Notes under the pieces: generated by a model
Seen by the model: only the letters and a program-made list of their open reading frames with translations
What the model was told of the DNA's origin: nothing
The model's database searches: none
Made by a program: the position numbers and the translations under genes
Shown here: in pieces, positions 18,184-27,433 of the stretch
Position numbering within the stretch: the stretch's first letter is position 1
How the letters are laid out: the number at the start of each line of letters is the position of its first letter
Assembly: GCF_014200045.1 (NCBI RefSeq)
Contig: NZ_JACHOV010000001.1
Coordinates: forward strand, 1 to 64,000
Length of the DNA: 64,000 nt
Origin: Rhizorhapis suberifaciens
GTDB lineage: Bacteria > Pseudomonadota > Alphaproteobacteria > Sphingomonadales > Sphingomonadaceae
Reading direction: 5' to 3'

Positions 18184-19082
18184 TCAATGGCCTCGCCACC
18201 CTTCCGGTCTTGAAGGGCAGCATGGAAGAAAAGGGCAGCCTTGCCGATTTCATCTGGTTCCGCACTGGCGGGCCGGCCGAATATCTGGTGCGCCCGAAGG
18301 ACGTCGAGGACCTGTCGCATTTCCTGCGCGACCTTGATCCGTCGGTTCCGGTGCTTCCCGTAGGCGTCGGCTCCAACCTCATCGTCCGTGATGGCGGCGT
18401 GTCCGGTGTGGTCGTTCGCCTGCCCAAGGCCATGGCCAAGGTAGCGATCGAATCTGGCAACCGTGTACGCGCGGGCGCCGCCGCCATGGGCATCAGCGTC
18501 GCCAGCGCTGCCCGGGATGCAGGCATTGCCGGCATGGAATTTCTGCGCGGGATTCCCGGCACTGTCGGCGGCGCGGTCCGCATGAACGCTGGCGCCTACG
18601 GTCGCGAAGCCGCTGACATTCTTGTCGAATGCACCCTGGTCCTACGCGACGGCAGCATTGAAACATGGTCTGCAGAGCGCCTTGGCTACTCCTACCGACA
18701 CTGTGAACTTCCGGAAGGCGCGGTCGTAGTGGAGGCGCTTTTTGAAGGTGCGCCCGGTGATCCGGCGCTTGTCGGTGCGGAAATGGACCGTATCGCCGCC
18801 GAGCGCGAGGCCTCCCAACCGCTGCGGTCTCGGACCGGCGGCTCGACCTTCAAAAATCCGGATGGCGACAAGGCTTGGCGTCTCATTGACGAAGCTGGTT
18901 GCCGGGGCCTCACGCGCGGCGCGGCGCAGGTTTCCGAAAAACATTGTAACTTCCTCCTCAACCTTGGCGGCGCGAGCAGCGCCGACATTGAGGCGCTGGG
19001 TGAAGAAGTGCGCGCCAAGGTGAGGGAAAAGACCGGGGTGACGCTGGAATGGGAAATTCAACGGGTGGGGGTTCAGCGATGA
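18180..19082 (+). CDS. murB: UDP-N-acetylenolpyruvoylglucosamine reductase MurB
   Basis: About 300 residues, FAD enzyme that reduces enolpyruvyl-UDP-GlcNAc to UDP-MurNAc. It shows the FAD-binding segment [29 protein letters not shown], the [18 protein letters not shown] active-site region, and [10 protein letters not shown] with the catalytic serine, characteristic of type II MurB (no extra loop). The ATG at 18180 overlaps the murC stop; an upstream in-frame start at 18129 lies inside murC and is rejected. Confidence 0.95.
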   Translation: MINGLATLPVLKGSMEEKGSLADFIWFRTGGPAEYLVRPKDVEDLSHFLRDLDPSVPVLPVGVGSNLIVRDGGVSGVVVRLPKAMAKVAIESGNRVRAGAAAMGISVASAARDAGIAGMEFLRGIPGTVGGAVRMNAGAYGREAADILVECTLVLRDGSIETWSAERLGYSYRHCELPEGAVVVEALFEGAPGDPALVGAEMDRIAAEREASQPLRSRTGGSTFKNPDGDKAWRLIDEAGCRGLTRGAAQVSEKHCNFLLNLGGASSADIEALGEEVRAKVREKTGVTLEWEIQRVGVQR

Positions 19083-19096
19083 ACCTGATCCATTCC

Positions 19097-19120
19097 CAGT
19101 GCTTCTGCGAAAGCAGGAAC
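19097..19120. repeat. REP-like hairpin in the murB-ddl gap
   Basis: The gap of 52 bp between murB and ddl holds CTGC-GAAA-GCAG with partly paired flanks (CAGTGCTT / GGAACGC). A GAAA tetraloop hairpin just ahead of the ddl ribosome binding site; its flanks resemble other short palindromes in the window. Confidence 0.35.
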
Positions 19121-19134
19121 GCAGGAGGCGTCTT

Positions 19135-20058
19135 ATGACCCGTGGCCCCTGGCATGTCGCGGTCCTCATGGGCGGCTGGTCCGCCGAACGCCCCGTCTCG
19201 CTGATGAGCGGGGAAGGGGTGGCAAAGGCTTTTGAGAGCCGTGGCCACAAGGTCACCCGTATCGACATGGGCCATGATGTCGCCGCGCGCCTTGCCGAAG
19301 CCGCGCCGGACGTCGTCTTCAACGCGCTTCATGGCGTTCCAGGTGAGGACGGCACCGTGCAGGGGCTGATGGACCTCATGGGGCTTAAATATACCCACAG
19401 CGGACTGGCCACCTCAGTCATCGCCATCGATAAGCAACTGACCAAGCAGACGCTCGTTCCCCATGGCATTCCAATGCCGGGCGGCATGATCATTAAGAGC
19501 GAAAGCCTTTATCACGCCGATCCGCTGCCCCGCCCCTATGTTCTTAAGCCTGTTAACGAGGGTTCCTCGGTCGGTGTTGCCATCATCACCGAGGAGGGCA
19601 ATTACGGCAGTCCGATAGCGCGCGACGTAGAAGGGCCGTGGCAGCATTTCGACCATCTGCTGGCCGAACCTTATATACGTGGGCGCGAACTAACTTGCGC
19701 CGTTCTGGGTGACAGGGCTTTGCTTGTCACCGAACTCCGCCCCAAAAGTGGATTTTACGACTTCGACGCGAAATATACCGACGGTATGACCGATCACATC
19801 TGTCCAGCGGACATTCCTGATGAGATCACCGAGGCTTGCAGGGCGCTTGCCTTGCAAGCCCATCGCGTTCTTGGCTGCAAGGGCACGTCCCGCTCCGATT
19901 TTCGCTGGGACGATGAGCGCGGCGTCGAGGGATTGTTCCTGCTTGAGGTCAATACTCAGCCCGGCATGACGCCGCTCAGCCTTGTGCCGGAACAGGCAGC
20001 CAAGCTGGGCATCGAATATGCCGAACTGGTCGAGCGTATCGTCGAGGAGGCATTATGA
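19135..20058 (+). CDS. ddl: D-alanine--D-alanine ligase
   Basis: A 307-residue ATP-grasp enzyme that supplies D-Ala-D-Ala to MurF. Seen are the N-terminal VAVLMGGWSAERPVSLMSG, the FNALHGVPGEDGTVQGLMD loop, the KPVNEGSSVGV ATP-binding loop, and the C-terminal EVNTQPGMTPLSL magnesium-binding motif. The ATG at 19135 is preceded by GGAGG at good spacing; an earlier in-frame start at 19099 would add 12 unlikely residues. The stop overlaps the ftsQ ATG. Confidence 0.95.
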   Translation: MTRGPWHVAVLMGGWSAERPVSLMSGEGVAKAFESRGHKVTRIDMGHDVAARLAEAAPDVVFNALHGVPGEDGTVQGLMDLMGLKYTHSGLATSVIAIDKQLTKQTLVPHGIPMPGGMIIKSESLYHADPLPRPYVLKPVNEGSSVGVAIITEEGNYGSPIARDVEGPWQHFDHLLAEPYIRGRELTCAVLGDRALLVTELRPKSGFYDFDAKYTDGMTDHICPADIPDEITEACRALALQAHRVLGCKGTSRSDFRWDDERGVEGLFLLEVNTQPGMTPLSLVPEQAAKLGIEYAELVERIVEEAL

Positions 20059-20978
20059 GCGCAGCCACTATCAGGCGCGGGGGCGCCTCCAGCCGCAAAC
20101 GAAAGACCAAGGCGCCCGTCCGAAGGCGCCGTTCCCGCATCGATCGATTTTTAAATTCGCTGCCGATCAGCGATGACGCTCTGCATCAGGCCGTCACCTG
20201 GACCATCATGCTTTCGGCAGCCGCGGCGCTGGGCGGCCTTGCCTGGTTCGTCGGCTTGCCCGCTATGGCCAATCAGGAATTCGCAAGCCTTGCTCGCAAG
20301 GCCGGCTTTGAAGTCCGCAAGGTCGAAGTGCGTGGAATCGAACGGATGGACGAGCTTCCTGTCTACGCCATCGCACTCGGCCAGCATGAACGCGCCATGC
20401 CCTCGGTGGATATTGGAAAGCTTCGCGCCGACCTGATGCAGCTCGGCTGGGTGCAGGACGCCCGCGTTTCCCGCCGCTTGCCCGAAACGCTGGTCATCGA
20501 CATTGTCGAACGCAAGCCCGCCGCCGTCTGGCAGAATAAGGGCAAGCTCGCGCTGATCGATGGCCAGGGCAAGGTGCTGCAACCCATCGATCTTACGACC
20601 ATGCCGGATCTGCCACTGGTCGTTGGCCCCAACGCCAATCAAAAGACCGCTGCGCTTGGCAAGCTTATGGAGGCCGCTCCGGCCTTAAAGCCCATGCTGG
20701 CGGGGGCGACCTGGGTCGGCAATCGCCGGTGGGACCTGCGTTTCCAGACCGGCGAGACGCTGTCCCTGCCCGAAGGCGAGAAGCTGTCGTCTGACGCGCT
20801 GGTCAACTTCGCGCGCATGGACGGTGTTAATCGCTTGCTGGGACGCGGAATCGTGAAATTCGATATGCGGGATCCGGACAAGTTCGTATTACGATTGCCA
20901 AAGACGCAAGATACGGTCGCGGCGAAGAGCGGGGGCGATAACACCGCGACCGAGGAAGCAACTGACGGGGAGGGATAG
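20055..20978 (+). CDS. ftsQ: Cell division protein FtsQ
   Basis: A 307-residue bitopic protein: a basic cytoplasmic N-terminus of about 50 residues, one membrane helix (about residues 51-72, IMLSAAAALGGLAWFVGL), then a POTRA domain (FEVRKVEVRGIERMDE...) and the FtsQ beta domain (RRLPETLVIDIVERKPAAVWQNKGKLALID). It links early and late divisome parts with FtsL and FtsB. It starts inside the ddl stop. The acidic, low-complexity C-terminus after about residue 290 is not conserved. Confidence 0.93.
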   Translation: MSAATIRRGGASSRKRKTKAPVRRRRSRIDRFLNSLPISDDALHQAVTWTIMLSAAAALGGLAWFVGLPAMANQEFASLARKAGFEVRKVEVRGIERMDELPVYAIALGQHERAMPSVDIGKLRADLMQLGWVQDARVSRRLPETLVIDIVERKPAAVWQNKGKLALIDGQGKVLQPIDLTTMPDLPLVVGPNANQKTAALGKLMEAAPALKPMLAGATWVGNRRWDLRFQTGETLSLPEGEKLSSDALVNFARMDGVNRLLGRGIVKFDMRDPDKFVLRLPKTQDTVAAKSGGDNTATEEATDGEG

Positions 20979-20981
20979 GCT

Positions 20982-22244
20982 TTGGGGCAGCCGCGTTATG
21001 AAAAGCTGATCACGGCCCTTGATATTGGGTCGTGGAAAGTCTCCGCGCTTATCGCGGGTCGAAACGATCAGGGGGAACTCATCGTTCTTGGCACTGGCCA
21101 GCGCGAAAGCCGGGGGGTGAGGCGCGGCTACATCGCCGATATGGAGCGTACCGAACAGGCAGTCCGCGAAACCGTGGAGCAGGCGGAGCGGATCGCGGGC
21201 ACCAATATCGAGGATGTCTGGGTCAACTTCTCTGCCGGCGGCCTTATCAGCGACATCGCGAGTGTAGAAGTGGAACTTGGCGGCCATCGCGTTGAGCAGC
21301 AGGACATTGACGACTTGCTTGAGGCCGGTCGCAACAGCATTGATCCGGACGGCCGAATGGTGCTCCATGCGCAGCCGACGCTTTACACATTGGACGGCCT
21401 TACAGGAGTCAAGAAGCCGCTGGGCCTTCATGCGGACCGCCTGGGCGTCGACATCCACGTGATCCTTGCCGACGGTAGTCCTTTGCGCAACTTGGACCTC
21501 TGCGTGCGTTCGGCGCATCTGGAAGTAAACAGCATCATCGCCTCTCCGGTCGCGACAGGTATGACCTGCCTTTCCGACGAGGAACGAGACCTGGGCGTTG
21601 CACTTGTGGAACTGGGTGCGGCGGTCACCAACGTGTCTTTATTCGCGGGCGGCATGTTGGTGGGACTCACCTCGCTTCCTTATGGCGCGGCGGACATCAC
21701 CGATGACATAGCATCGGCTTTTGGAGTGCGCCGGAGCCAGGCCGAGCGCATGAAATGCTTCTACGGTTCTGCCATGCAGTCGCCGCGCGACCACCGCGAA
21801 ATGATCGAAATCGCGCCCATAGCCAGTGATGGTCAAAGCGCGGAGGGCGGTCGTATTACCCGCGCCCAGTTGGTTGGGATCATTTGCCAAAGGCTCGACC
21901 ATCTGATAGGGGAAATAGGCAAGACATTGAAAGACCTTGGCTTTACCGGACCGGTCGGTCGGCATGTCGTCCTTACAGGCGGCGGAGCGGAGCTGAAAGG
22001 TATTGCCGATTATGCACAGACGGCATTGGGACGGGCCGTGCGGATCGGACGTCCACGCGGCTTGACGGGTCTGCCAGAGGCGCATAGTGGACCGGCTTTC
22101 GCTACCTTGGCGGGCCTGGCCCTCTATGGAGCATCCAACCCTGCCGATCTCCGCTGGCTGCCCTCGTCGAAACAGGTCGTTCACAAGGCACCCGGTTCGG
22201 CGCTTTTACAACGGCTTATTACCGCAATGCGCACGAATTACTGA
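20982..22244 (+). CDS. ftsA: Cell division protein FtsA
   Basis: A 420-residue actin-like protein that tethers FtsZ to the membrane. It shows the phosphate 1 segment ITALDIGSWKVSALIAG, the SHS2/1C region (SRGVRRGYIADMERTEQAV), and the adenosine motif VVLTGGGAELKGI. The start is a TTG at 20982, 12-15 bases after GGGAGGG; no in-frame ATG exists near the N-terminus, so the rare start is likely real and could keep FtsA low relative to FtsZ. The C-terminal LLQRLITAMRTNY resembles the amphipathic membrane-targeting helix. Confidence 0.94.
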   Translation: MGQPRYEKLITALDIGSWKVSALIAGRNDQGELIVLGTGQRESRGVRRGYIADMERTEQAVRETVEQAERIAGTNIEDVWVNFSAGGLISDIASVEVELGGHRVEQQDIDDLLEAGRNSIDPDGRMVLHAQPTLYTLDGLTGVKKPLGLHADRLGVDIHVILADGSPLRNLDLCVRSAHLEVNSIIASPVATGMTCLSDEERDLGVALVELGAAVTNVSLFAGGMLVGLTSLPYGAADITDDIASAFGVRRSQAERMKCFYGSAMQSPRDHREMIEIAPIASDGQSAEGGRITRAQLVGIICQRLDHLIGEIGKTLKDLGFTGPVGRHVVLTGGGAELKGIADYAQTALGRAVRIGRPRGLTGLPEAHSGPAFATLAGLALYGASNPADLRWLPSSKQVVHKAPGSALLQRLITAMRTNY

Positions 22245-22348
22245 CCTATTTTGGTAAATGATTAATTTTTGGATGATTCGCCAAGTCAGATAGTGCATGA
22301 GTTCAAGTCGGTTCGCTTCAACCTCGATGAAGCATTGGGAGCAACTTT

Positions 22349-23758
22349 ATGAGCATTGAAATCGGTCCTCCTCATGTAGACGAGCTGAAGCCGCGCATCG
22401 CCGTGATCGGTGTCGGTGGAGCGGGTGGCAATGCCATCGCGAATATGATCGCCGCGCAAGTAGAGGGCGTGGATTTCGTCGTTGCCAATACCGACGCCCA
22501 GGCGCTCAATGCCTCTCCCGCTGAGCGGCGCATCCAGCTTGGTCCCAAGATTACCGAAGGACTTGGAGCGGGATCGCGTCCGGAAATCGGAAGGGCAGCG
22601 GCTGAGGAAACCATCATTCAGGTGGAAGAAGCGCTGAACGGCGCTCATATGTGCTTCATCGCCGCAGGAATGGGCGGGGGCACGGGCACCGGCGCAGCTC
22701 CGGTAATCGCTAAGGCTGCTCGGGACAAGGGCATTTTGACCGTCGGCGTCGTTACCAAGCCTTTCACCTTTGAAGGCACCCGGCGCGCTCGCTCCGCAGA
22801 GGCGGGCATTGTTGAATTGCAGAAGCATGTCGACACGCTGATTGTCATCCCGAACCAGAATCTCTTCCTCATCGCCAATCCGAACACGACCTTCAAGGAA
22901 GCTTTCCAATTGGCCGATGAGGTGCTGCAGCAGGGCGTCCGGGGCATTACTGACCTGATGGTCATGCCGGGCCTCATCAACCTCGACTTTGCTGACGTCC
23001 GCTCGGTAATGGGCGAAATGGGCAAGGCGATGATGGGAACTGGCGAGGCAGAAGGTGATGGTCGCGCTCTTGAGGCTGCTGAGAAGGCCATTGCCAACCC
23101 CCTGCTCGACGGCGTCAGCATGAAAGGCGCGAAGGGCGTCATCATCTCTATCACGGGCGGCGAAGACATGCGCTTGATGGAGGTGGACGAAGCAGCCAAC
23201 CACATCCGCGAGCTGGTCGATCCCGACGCGAACATCATCTGGGGTTCGGCCTTTAACGATGGTCTCCAGGGTAAGATTCGCGTGTCGGTTGTCGCGACCG
23301 GTATTGACAATGAGGTCGAAGCCAACGCACCGCGGACGCAGGCCTTTACCTTCCCGGCCCGCACGGCCGCGCCGCAGCAGGCTCCAGCCCCTTATGTAGC
23401 GCCGCCGGTAGAAGTGGCGGAAGAGATTGTCGCAGCCGATCCTGCTCCAGGCTTCGAATCTCTCGCCTCTGTTGAGGACGAGGCCATCGCGCCGACTGCT
23501 GAGACGGTAAATGAAGATGAACTGCTTCTCAGCCCGGCAGTCGAGCTGCCTGCTGAGGCTGAAGACAAGCCGGAACCTGAACCAGCTCCGGAACCCTCAC
23601 GCCAAGCGCCGCGCGTATCCACCGGCGGCACACTGTTTGAGCGCATGTCTAATCTTTCACGCGGTGGCTCCCGCACCCCGGTGAGCAATGACGAGGAAGA
23701 GGACGCACGTTCGGGCCTGGATATTCCGCGGTTTCTGAACCGGCAGAACAACCAGTAA
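22349..23758 (+). CDS. ftsZ: Cell division GTPase FtsZ
   Basis: A 469-residue tubulin homologue. It contains [15 protein letters not shown], the tubulin signature [11 protein letters not shown], and NTDAQALN in the T3 region. A Pro/Glu-rich linker from about residue 330 leads to the conserved C-terminal peptide DIPRFLNRQ, the FtsA-binding tail. It starts 104 bp after ftsA with GGGAG before the ATG, so this AT-richer gap may hold its own promoter, though I cannot pick a convincing -35/-10 pair. It closes the dcw cluster; the lpxC gene that often follows elsewhere is absent here. Confidence 0.97.
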   Translation: MSIEIGPPHVDELKPRIAVIGVGGAGGNAIANMIAAQVEGVDFVVANTDAQALNASPAERRIQLGPKITEGLGAGSRPEIGRAAAEETIIQVEEALNGAHMCFIAAGMGGGTGTGAAPVIAKAARDKGILTVGVVTKPFTFEGTRRARSAEAGIVELQKHVDTLIVIPNQNLFLIANPNTTFKEAFQLADEVLQQGVRGITDLMVMPGLINLDFADVRSVMGEMGKAMMGTGEAEGDGRALEAAEKAIANPLLDGVSMKGAKGVIISITGGEDMRLMEVDEAANHIRELVDPDANIIWGSAFNDGLQGKIRVSVVATGIDNEVEANAPRTQAFTFPARTAAPQQAPAPYVAPPVEVAEEIVAADPAPGFESLASVEDEAIAPTAETVNEDELLLSPAVELPAEAEDKPEPEPAPEPSRQAPRVSTGGTLFERMSNLSRGGSRTPVSNDEEEDARSGLDIPRFLNRQNNQ

Positions 23759-23780
23759 GGGCCTCCGATCGCTTGGAAAT

Positions 23781-23818
23781 ATGGTGTGTTCCTGACCGCA
23801 GGGGCACACCATTTCTTA
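23781..23818 (+). terminator. Hairpin after ftsZ
   Basis: ATGGTGTG (23781-23788) and CACACCAT (23805-23812) form a perfect 8-bp stem with a 16-base loop, followed by TTTCTTA. It lies 22 bp after the ftsZ stop and before the convergent exporter gene, which fits transcription termination of the dcw operon, although the loop is long and the U-run weak. Confidence 0.55.
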
Positions 23819-23855
23819 TGAGGTGACGAAGGTCAGCCCTGAACGGCAGCCATGT

Positions 23856-24719
23856 TCAGGCCGTTGGCCGGATTGCCCTGATCCGTTCGCGCCATGCGAT
23901 ATACAGCCCGCTTGTAACGATCAGCCCGGCTCCGGCCCACGTCGATTCTCCGGGCCAATGATCCCAGATCAGCCAGCCGAACAGCGTGGCCCACAAGAGG
24001 CTGGTATAATCCATGGTGGTCACGACAGAGACCGGCGCCCATCGGAGGGATGCCGTAAGACATAGCTGTCCTGCGCCGCCAGCGGTTCCGAGGATCGTAA
24101 GCAACCCCCAAGTAAGCAGGTCATGATTCTGAGCAACGAACATCATGCCAGCGCCCAATGGCGGTAGTGACAGAACGGTGAACCAGAAAACAGTGGTAGG
24201 AACAGCTTCGGTACGACCAATCTGTCGGAGCAATATGCTGACGATTGCGACCATCAGGGCAGCGCCTATGGCGATGAGCAGACCCAGGACCGGGAAATGT
24301 GAGGTTCCGGGCTGAACCATGACCAACACTCCCAGGAAACCAGCCAGCACCGCTCCCCAGCGATGGATGCCCGTGGCTTCTTTCAAAATCAGAGCTGAAA
24401 GGATGGTGGCGAAGATTGGAACGGTAAAGCCAATTGTGGTGGCTTCCGCCAGCGGTAACAATATAACAGAAAAGAAGTTGAGAACCATCCCAACGAGGCC
24501 TGCCGCTGTCCGGCTGGCATGAGCGCCCAGCCGGCCAGTACGCACGGATGCCAGGCCCGGGCCAAACCAAAGCCAAATCAACACTAGGGGCAAGGATAGG
24601 AACTGCCGATAAAACAGCGTTTCCATAATATGAACGCCGCGCTGATTCGCCAACTTGACCGCAGCAAACATTATAGCGAGGCAGGCCATCGCGACCACGC
24701 GCAGACCGATCGCCATCAT
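23856..24719 (-). CDS. EamA / DMT-family membrane exporter
   Basis: About 287 residues with ten hydrophobic segments in two five-helix halves, the drug/metabolite transporter layout; typical phrases are FTVPIFATILSALILKE in the first EamA repeat and TSLLWATLFGWLIW in the second. Substrate unknown; family members export amino acids, nucleotides or other metabolites. I chose the ATG at 24719 (MMAIGLR) because AGGAAAA lies just upstream and it gives the usual family length; a GTG at 24788 would add 23 Pro-rich residues. It converges with ftsZ. Confidence 0.85.
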   Translation of the reverse strand: MMAIGLRVVAMACLAIMFAAVKLANQRGVHIMETLFYRQFLSLPLVLIWLWFGPGLASVRTGRLGAHASRTAAGLVGMVLNFFSVILLPLAEATTIGFTVPIFATILSALILKEATGIHRWGAVLAGFLGVLVMVQPGTSHFPVLGLLIAIGAALMVAIVSILLRQIGRTEAVPTTVFWFTVLSLPPLGAGMMFVAQNHDLLTWGLLTILGTAGGAGQLCLTASLRWAPVSVVTTMDYTSLLWATLFGWLIWDHWPGESTWAGAGLIVTSGLYIAWRERIRAIRPTA

Positions 24720-24835
24720 TCGTTTTTCCTGGTGGACCAGGAAGGGCGGAGGCTGGATAGAGGCGGGAGGAGCGGAAGGCGCAATCACCTTCCCGCTTTA
24801 GTGAAACTGGGCGCCAATGCAAACCGGTGTTGAGA

Positions 24836-25651
24836 TCAGGAGGCGGGCCTCCGGAATTTCAGCGTCATGCGATCGCTTTCGCCGATGGCGAGATATTTGT
24901 CCCTCTCCACCTGACCTTTCTTTAAGGCGGGGGGCAGGGTCCATACCCCCTCAGGCCAATCATGTGTGTCCTTGGGATTGGCGTTGATGTCGCTTTCGCC
25001 TATTAACTCGAAGCCCGCATCTTTCGCCAGCGCGATGACCTCGCTTCTCTTTATATAGCCGCTCTTCTCCTGAAGCGCGTCATCCATATTTTCGGGCAAC
25101 CGGTGATCGACAACGCCAAGAATTCCGTTCGGCTTCAGCATCGCAAACATCTGATTGAACGCTAGCTGTGCATTGTGTCTGCCGCCAAAGCGCCAATTAT
25201 GGACGTTCCGAAAGGTCAAAACGACGTCCGCCACCCCATCGGGTACTTTCATCAAGCCATCAGCATTTGGAAACACACTTAGTACGGAGTGCGACAGCGC
25301 GGGATTGCTGGTCACCAGCTTTCTTGAGGATTCCAAGGCGCGCCCGGGCTGAGCCAAGTACAACTTACCTTGAGCCTTGGAGAACGGCCCCAAGATCTCG
25401 CTATACCAGCCCGAGCCTGGCCATATCTCGACAATTGTGTCGGTTGGTTTCACGCCGAAAAACTTCAACGTTTCGACAGGATGTCGATATTTGTCCCGAG
25501 CGCGGTTGGCCTCAGAGCGATCGGAGAGGGCCACAGCTGTCTCAATGGGATCCCCGGCCTTGTCTTGCTGAGCATGATGAATCTGGGCCTGCAGCGGCGG
25601 AACGGCAACGCAAAGCAGCGTCGCGATCGCCAGAAGGGCACGAATGCACAT
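24836..25651 (-). CDS. Exported methyltransferase-like protein
   Basis: A 271-residue protein with a clear signal peptide (LLAIATLLCVAVPPLQAQ, cleavage near residue 22), then a class I SAM-methyltransferase-like fold: VEIWPGSGWYSEIL in the motif I position and VADVVLTFRNVHNW in the motif IV position. It resembles the group of predicted secreted methyltransferases (COG4798). Motif I is WPGSGW rather than the usual GxGxG, so activity is not certain, and a periplasmic SAM enzyme would be odd. The ATG has AAGGAG upstream. It probably stands alone between the exporter and cpaF, all on the minus strand. Confidence 0.72.
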   Translation of the reverse strand: MCIRALLAIATLLCVAVPPLQAQIHHAQQDKAGDPIETAVALSDRSEANRARDKYRHPVETLKFFGVKPTDTIVEIWPGSGWYSEILGPFSKAQGKLYLAQPGRALESSRKLVTSNPALSHSVLSVFPNADGLMKVPDGVADVVLTFRNVHNWRFGGRHNAQLAFNQMFAMLKPNGILGVVDHRLPENMDDALQEKSGYIKRSEVIALAKDAGFELIGESDINANPKDTHDWPEGVWTLPPALKKGQVERDKYLAIGESDRMTLKFRRPAS

Positions 25652-25747
25652 GGATGAAAGCTCCTTGATCAGACATCCTCGATACCAGGAAGGTTGAATT
25701 GCCGCAATCCCGGTAGTCCGGATAGCCTATAGAGACCAAGAGCTTAG

Positions 25748-27262
25748 TTAAAGGCAAGCTTCAAGAAAAGGTTGATCGAAGCCGAACTGCTTGGCCTTTT
25801 CCAATGTATAGGGTCGCAGACCCATCGATCGGTACTCGCCCACGATTTTTCCGTTCTCATCCTCGTCATGATATTCGAACTTGAAGAGCTCCTGCGTGAC
25901 GATAACTTCGCCCTCCATGCCGATGACTTCGGTAATGTTGGTGACACGGCGCGATCCGTCCCGCAAGCGCTTCACCTGCACAATCAGGTCGACAGAGTCC
26001 GCGATCTGCTTGGAAATCGCTTCCTTGGGGATCTTGATATCGCCCATCAAGATCATGTTTTCCATACGGCCGAGGCATTCGCGCGGGCTGTTGGAGTGGA
26101 GCGTGCACATGGAGCCGTCATGACCGGTGTTCATCGCGGCGAGCAAATCGAAGCATTCTGCGCCGCGGATTTCGCCCAGTATGATCCGGTCAGGACGCAT
26201 ACGCAGAGCGTTCTTGACCAGATCGCCGATGGTGATTTCACCCTGACCCTCCAAATTGGCGGGGCGAGTTTCCAGCGGCAGCCAGTGCGGCTGCTGCAGG
26301 CGGAGTTCGGCAGCGTCCTCGATGGTCAGCACGCGTTCGCCCGGGTCGATCATCTTGGACAGGGCATTGAGCATCGTCGTCTTGCCAGAGCCGGTGCCCC
26401 CGGAAATGACGATGTTGAACCGGCTCGCGCCCGCAATCTTGAGTGCGGTGCACATCTTCTGGCTCATCGCGTCCCATTGGGCCAGATTATCGAGCGTGAT
26501 CGGCTTGGCGGAAAACTTACGGATGGAAATGGCGGTTCCGCGCAACGACAGCGGAGGCACGATCACGTTGACGCGGCTGCCATCCTTAAGCCGAGCGTCA
26601 GCGAGCGGCGTCGTCTGATCGACCCGTCGGCCGACCTGGTTGACGATGCGCTGGGCGATCTGAAACAGGTGCTCCTCATCGCGGAATTGGATCGGCGCGA
26701 TCTGCAGCTTGCCTTTCTTTTCAATATAGGTCTGCTCAGGTCCATTCACCATGATGTCGGTGACGTCGGGGTCGGATAGCAGCTCCTCAAGCGGTCCGAG
26801 GCCCAGAAGCTCATCGACCAGCACCTTTTCCAGGGCGAACTGCTCGCGCCGGTTCAGAGTGAGCTTCAGTTCAGCGAGGACCTCCATGATGATCGGCCGG
26901 AATTCCTCCGCCAGTTCATCCTTGGTCAGCGTCGCCGCGGCTTCGGGATCGACCCGCTCCAAAAGGCGGGGGAGCACCTGCTCCTTGATCTTGTGGACCG
27001 ATGCCTCAAAACCTTCGGCCTTGACCTGCACATGTTCGGCATTTGCGCGGTCGGCGAGGCGTGCGAGCGCCTCATCATTCTTGCTGAGCGGAGCCGCGGG
27101 ATCCTCGGACCCAGTCAGGGCGGCAGGATCAATAGGAGGAAATTGCTCACCGCCGCGCGCCTCAGGCTCCTGCGAAGGCCGAACCCCGCCGCCATGCATC
27201 GGCCGGGCCACCCCAAAAGCCGGCCGCCCGCCAAGTCCATTTTTCCGTCCAAAAGCGCTCAT
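25748..27262 (-). CDS. cpaF: CpaF-type secretion ATPase (Flp/Tad family)
   Basis: A 504-residue hexameric ATPase of the GspE/VirB11-like CpaF family that powers Tad/Flp pilus assembly. After an unstructured Gly/Pro-rich N-terminus of about 60 residues come the N-terminal domain (residues about 85-200) and the ATPase core: Walker A GGTGSGKT near 288-295, the acidic box around [17 protein letters not shown] as Walker B region and the [16 protein letters not shown] histidine box. The ATG at 27262 follows GGAGA. No other cpa/tad gene is adjacent, so it is an isolated copy here; partners must be elsewhere. Confidence 0.9.
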   Translation of the reverse strand: MSAFGRKNGLGGRPAFGVARPMHGGGVRPSQEPEARGGEQFPPIDPAALTGSEDPAAPLSKNDEALARLADRANAEHVQVKAEGFEASVHKIKEQVLPRLLERVDPEAAATLTKDELAEEFRPIIMEVLAELKLTLNRREQFALEKVLVDELLGLGPLEELLSDPDVTDIMVNGPEQTYIEKKGKLQIAPIQFRDEEHLFQIAQRIVNQVGRRVDQTTPLADARLKDGSRVNVIVPPLSLRGTAISIRKFSAKPITLDNLAQWDAMSQKMCTALKIAGASRFNIVISGGTGSGKTTMLNALSKMIDPGERVLTIEDAAELRLQQPHWLPLETRPANLEGQGEITIGDLVKNALRMRPDRIILGEIRGAECFDLLAAMNTGHDGSMCTLHSNSPRECLGRMENMILMGDIKIPKEAISKQIADSVDLIVQVKRLRDGSRRVTNITEVIGMEGEVIVTQELFKFEYHDEDENGKIVGEYRSMGLRPYTLEKAKQFGFDQPFLEACL

Positions 27263-27433
27263 ATGTCTCCGCCGCTTGTTTGGTCTGATTAAGGTGCGAC
27301 TGGAATAGGTGAATAAGGCGGAAACTTTTAGAAAGTGCTAATGGGTGGGGGGCATAACTCCAAAAGAGGTTGACGCAAGGAACTGTTAACCAAGTCCAGA
27401 TATGTAGCATAAGGCCATTGGTTGGGGGACACT

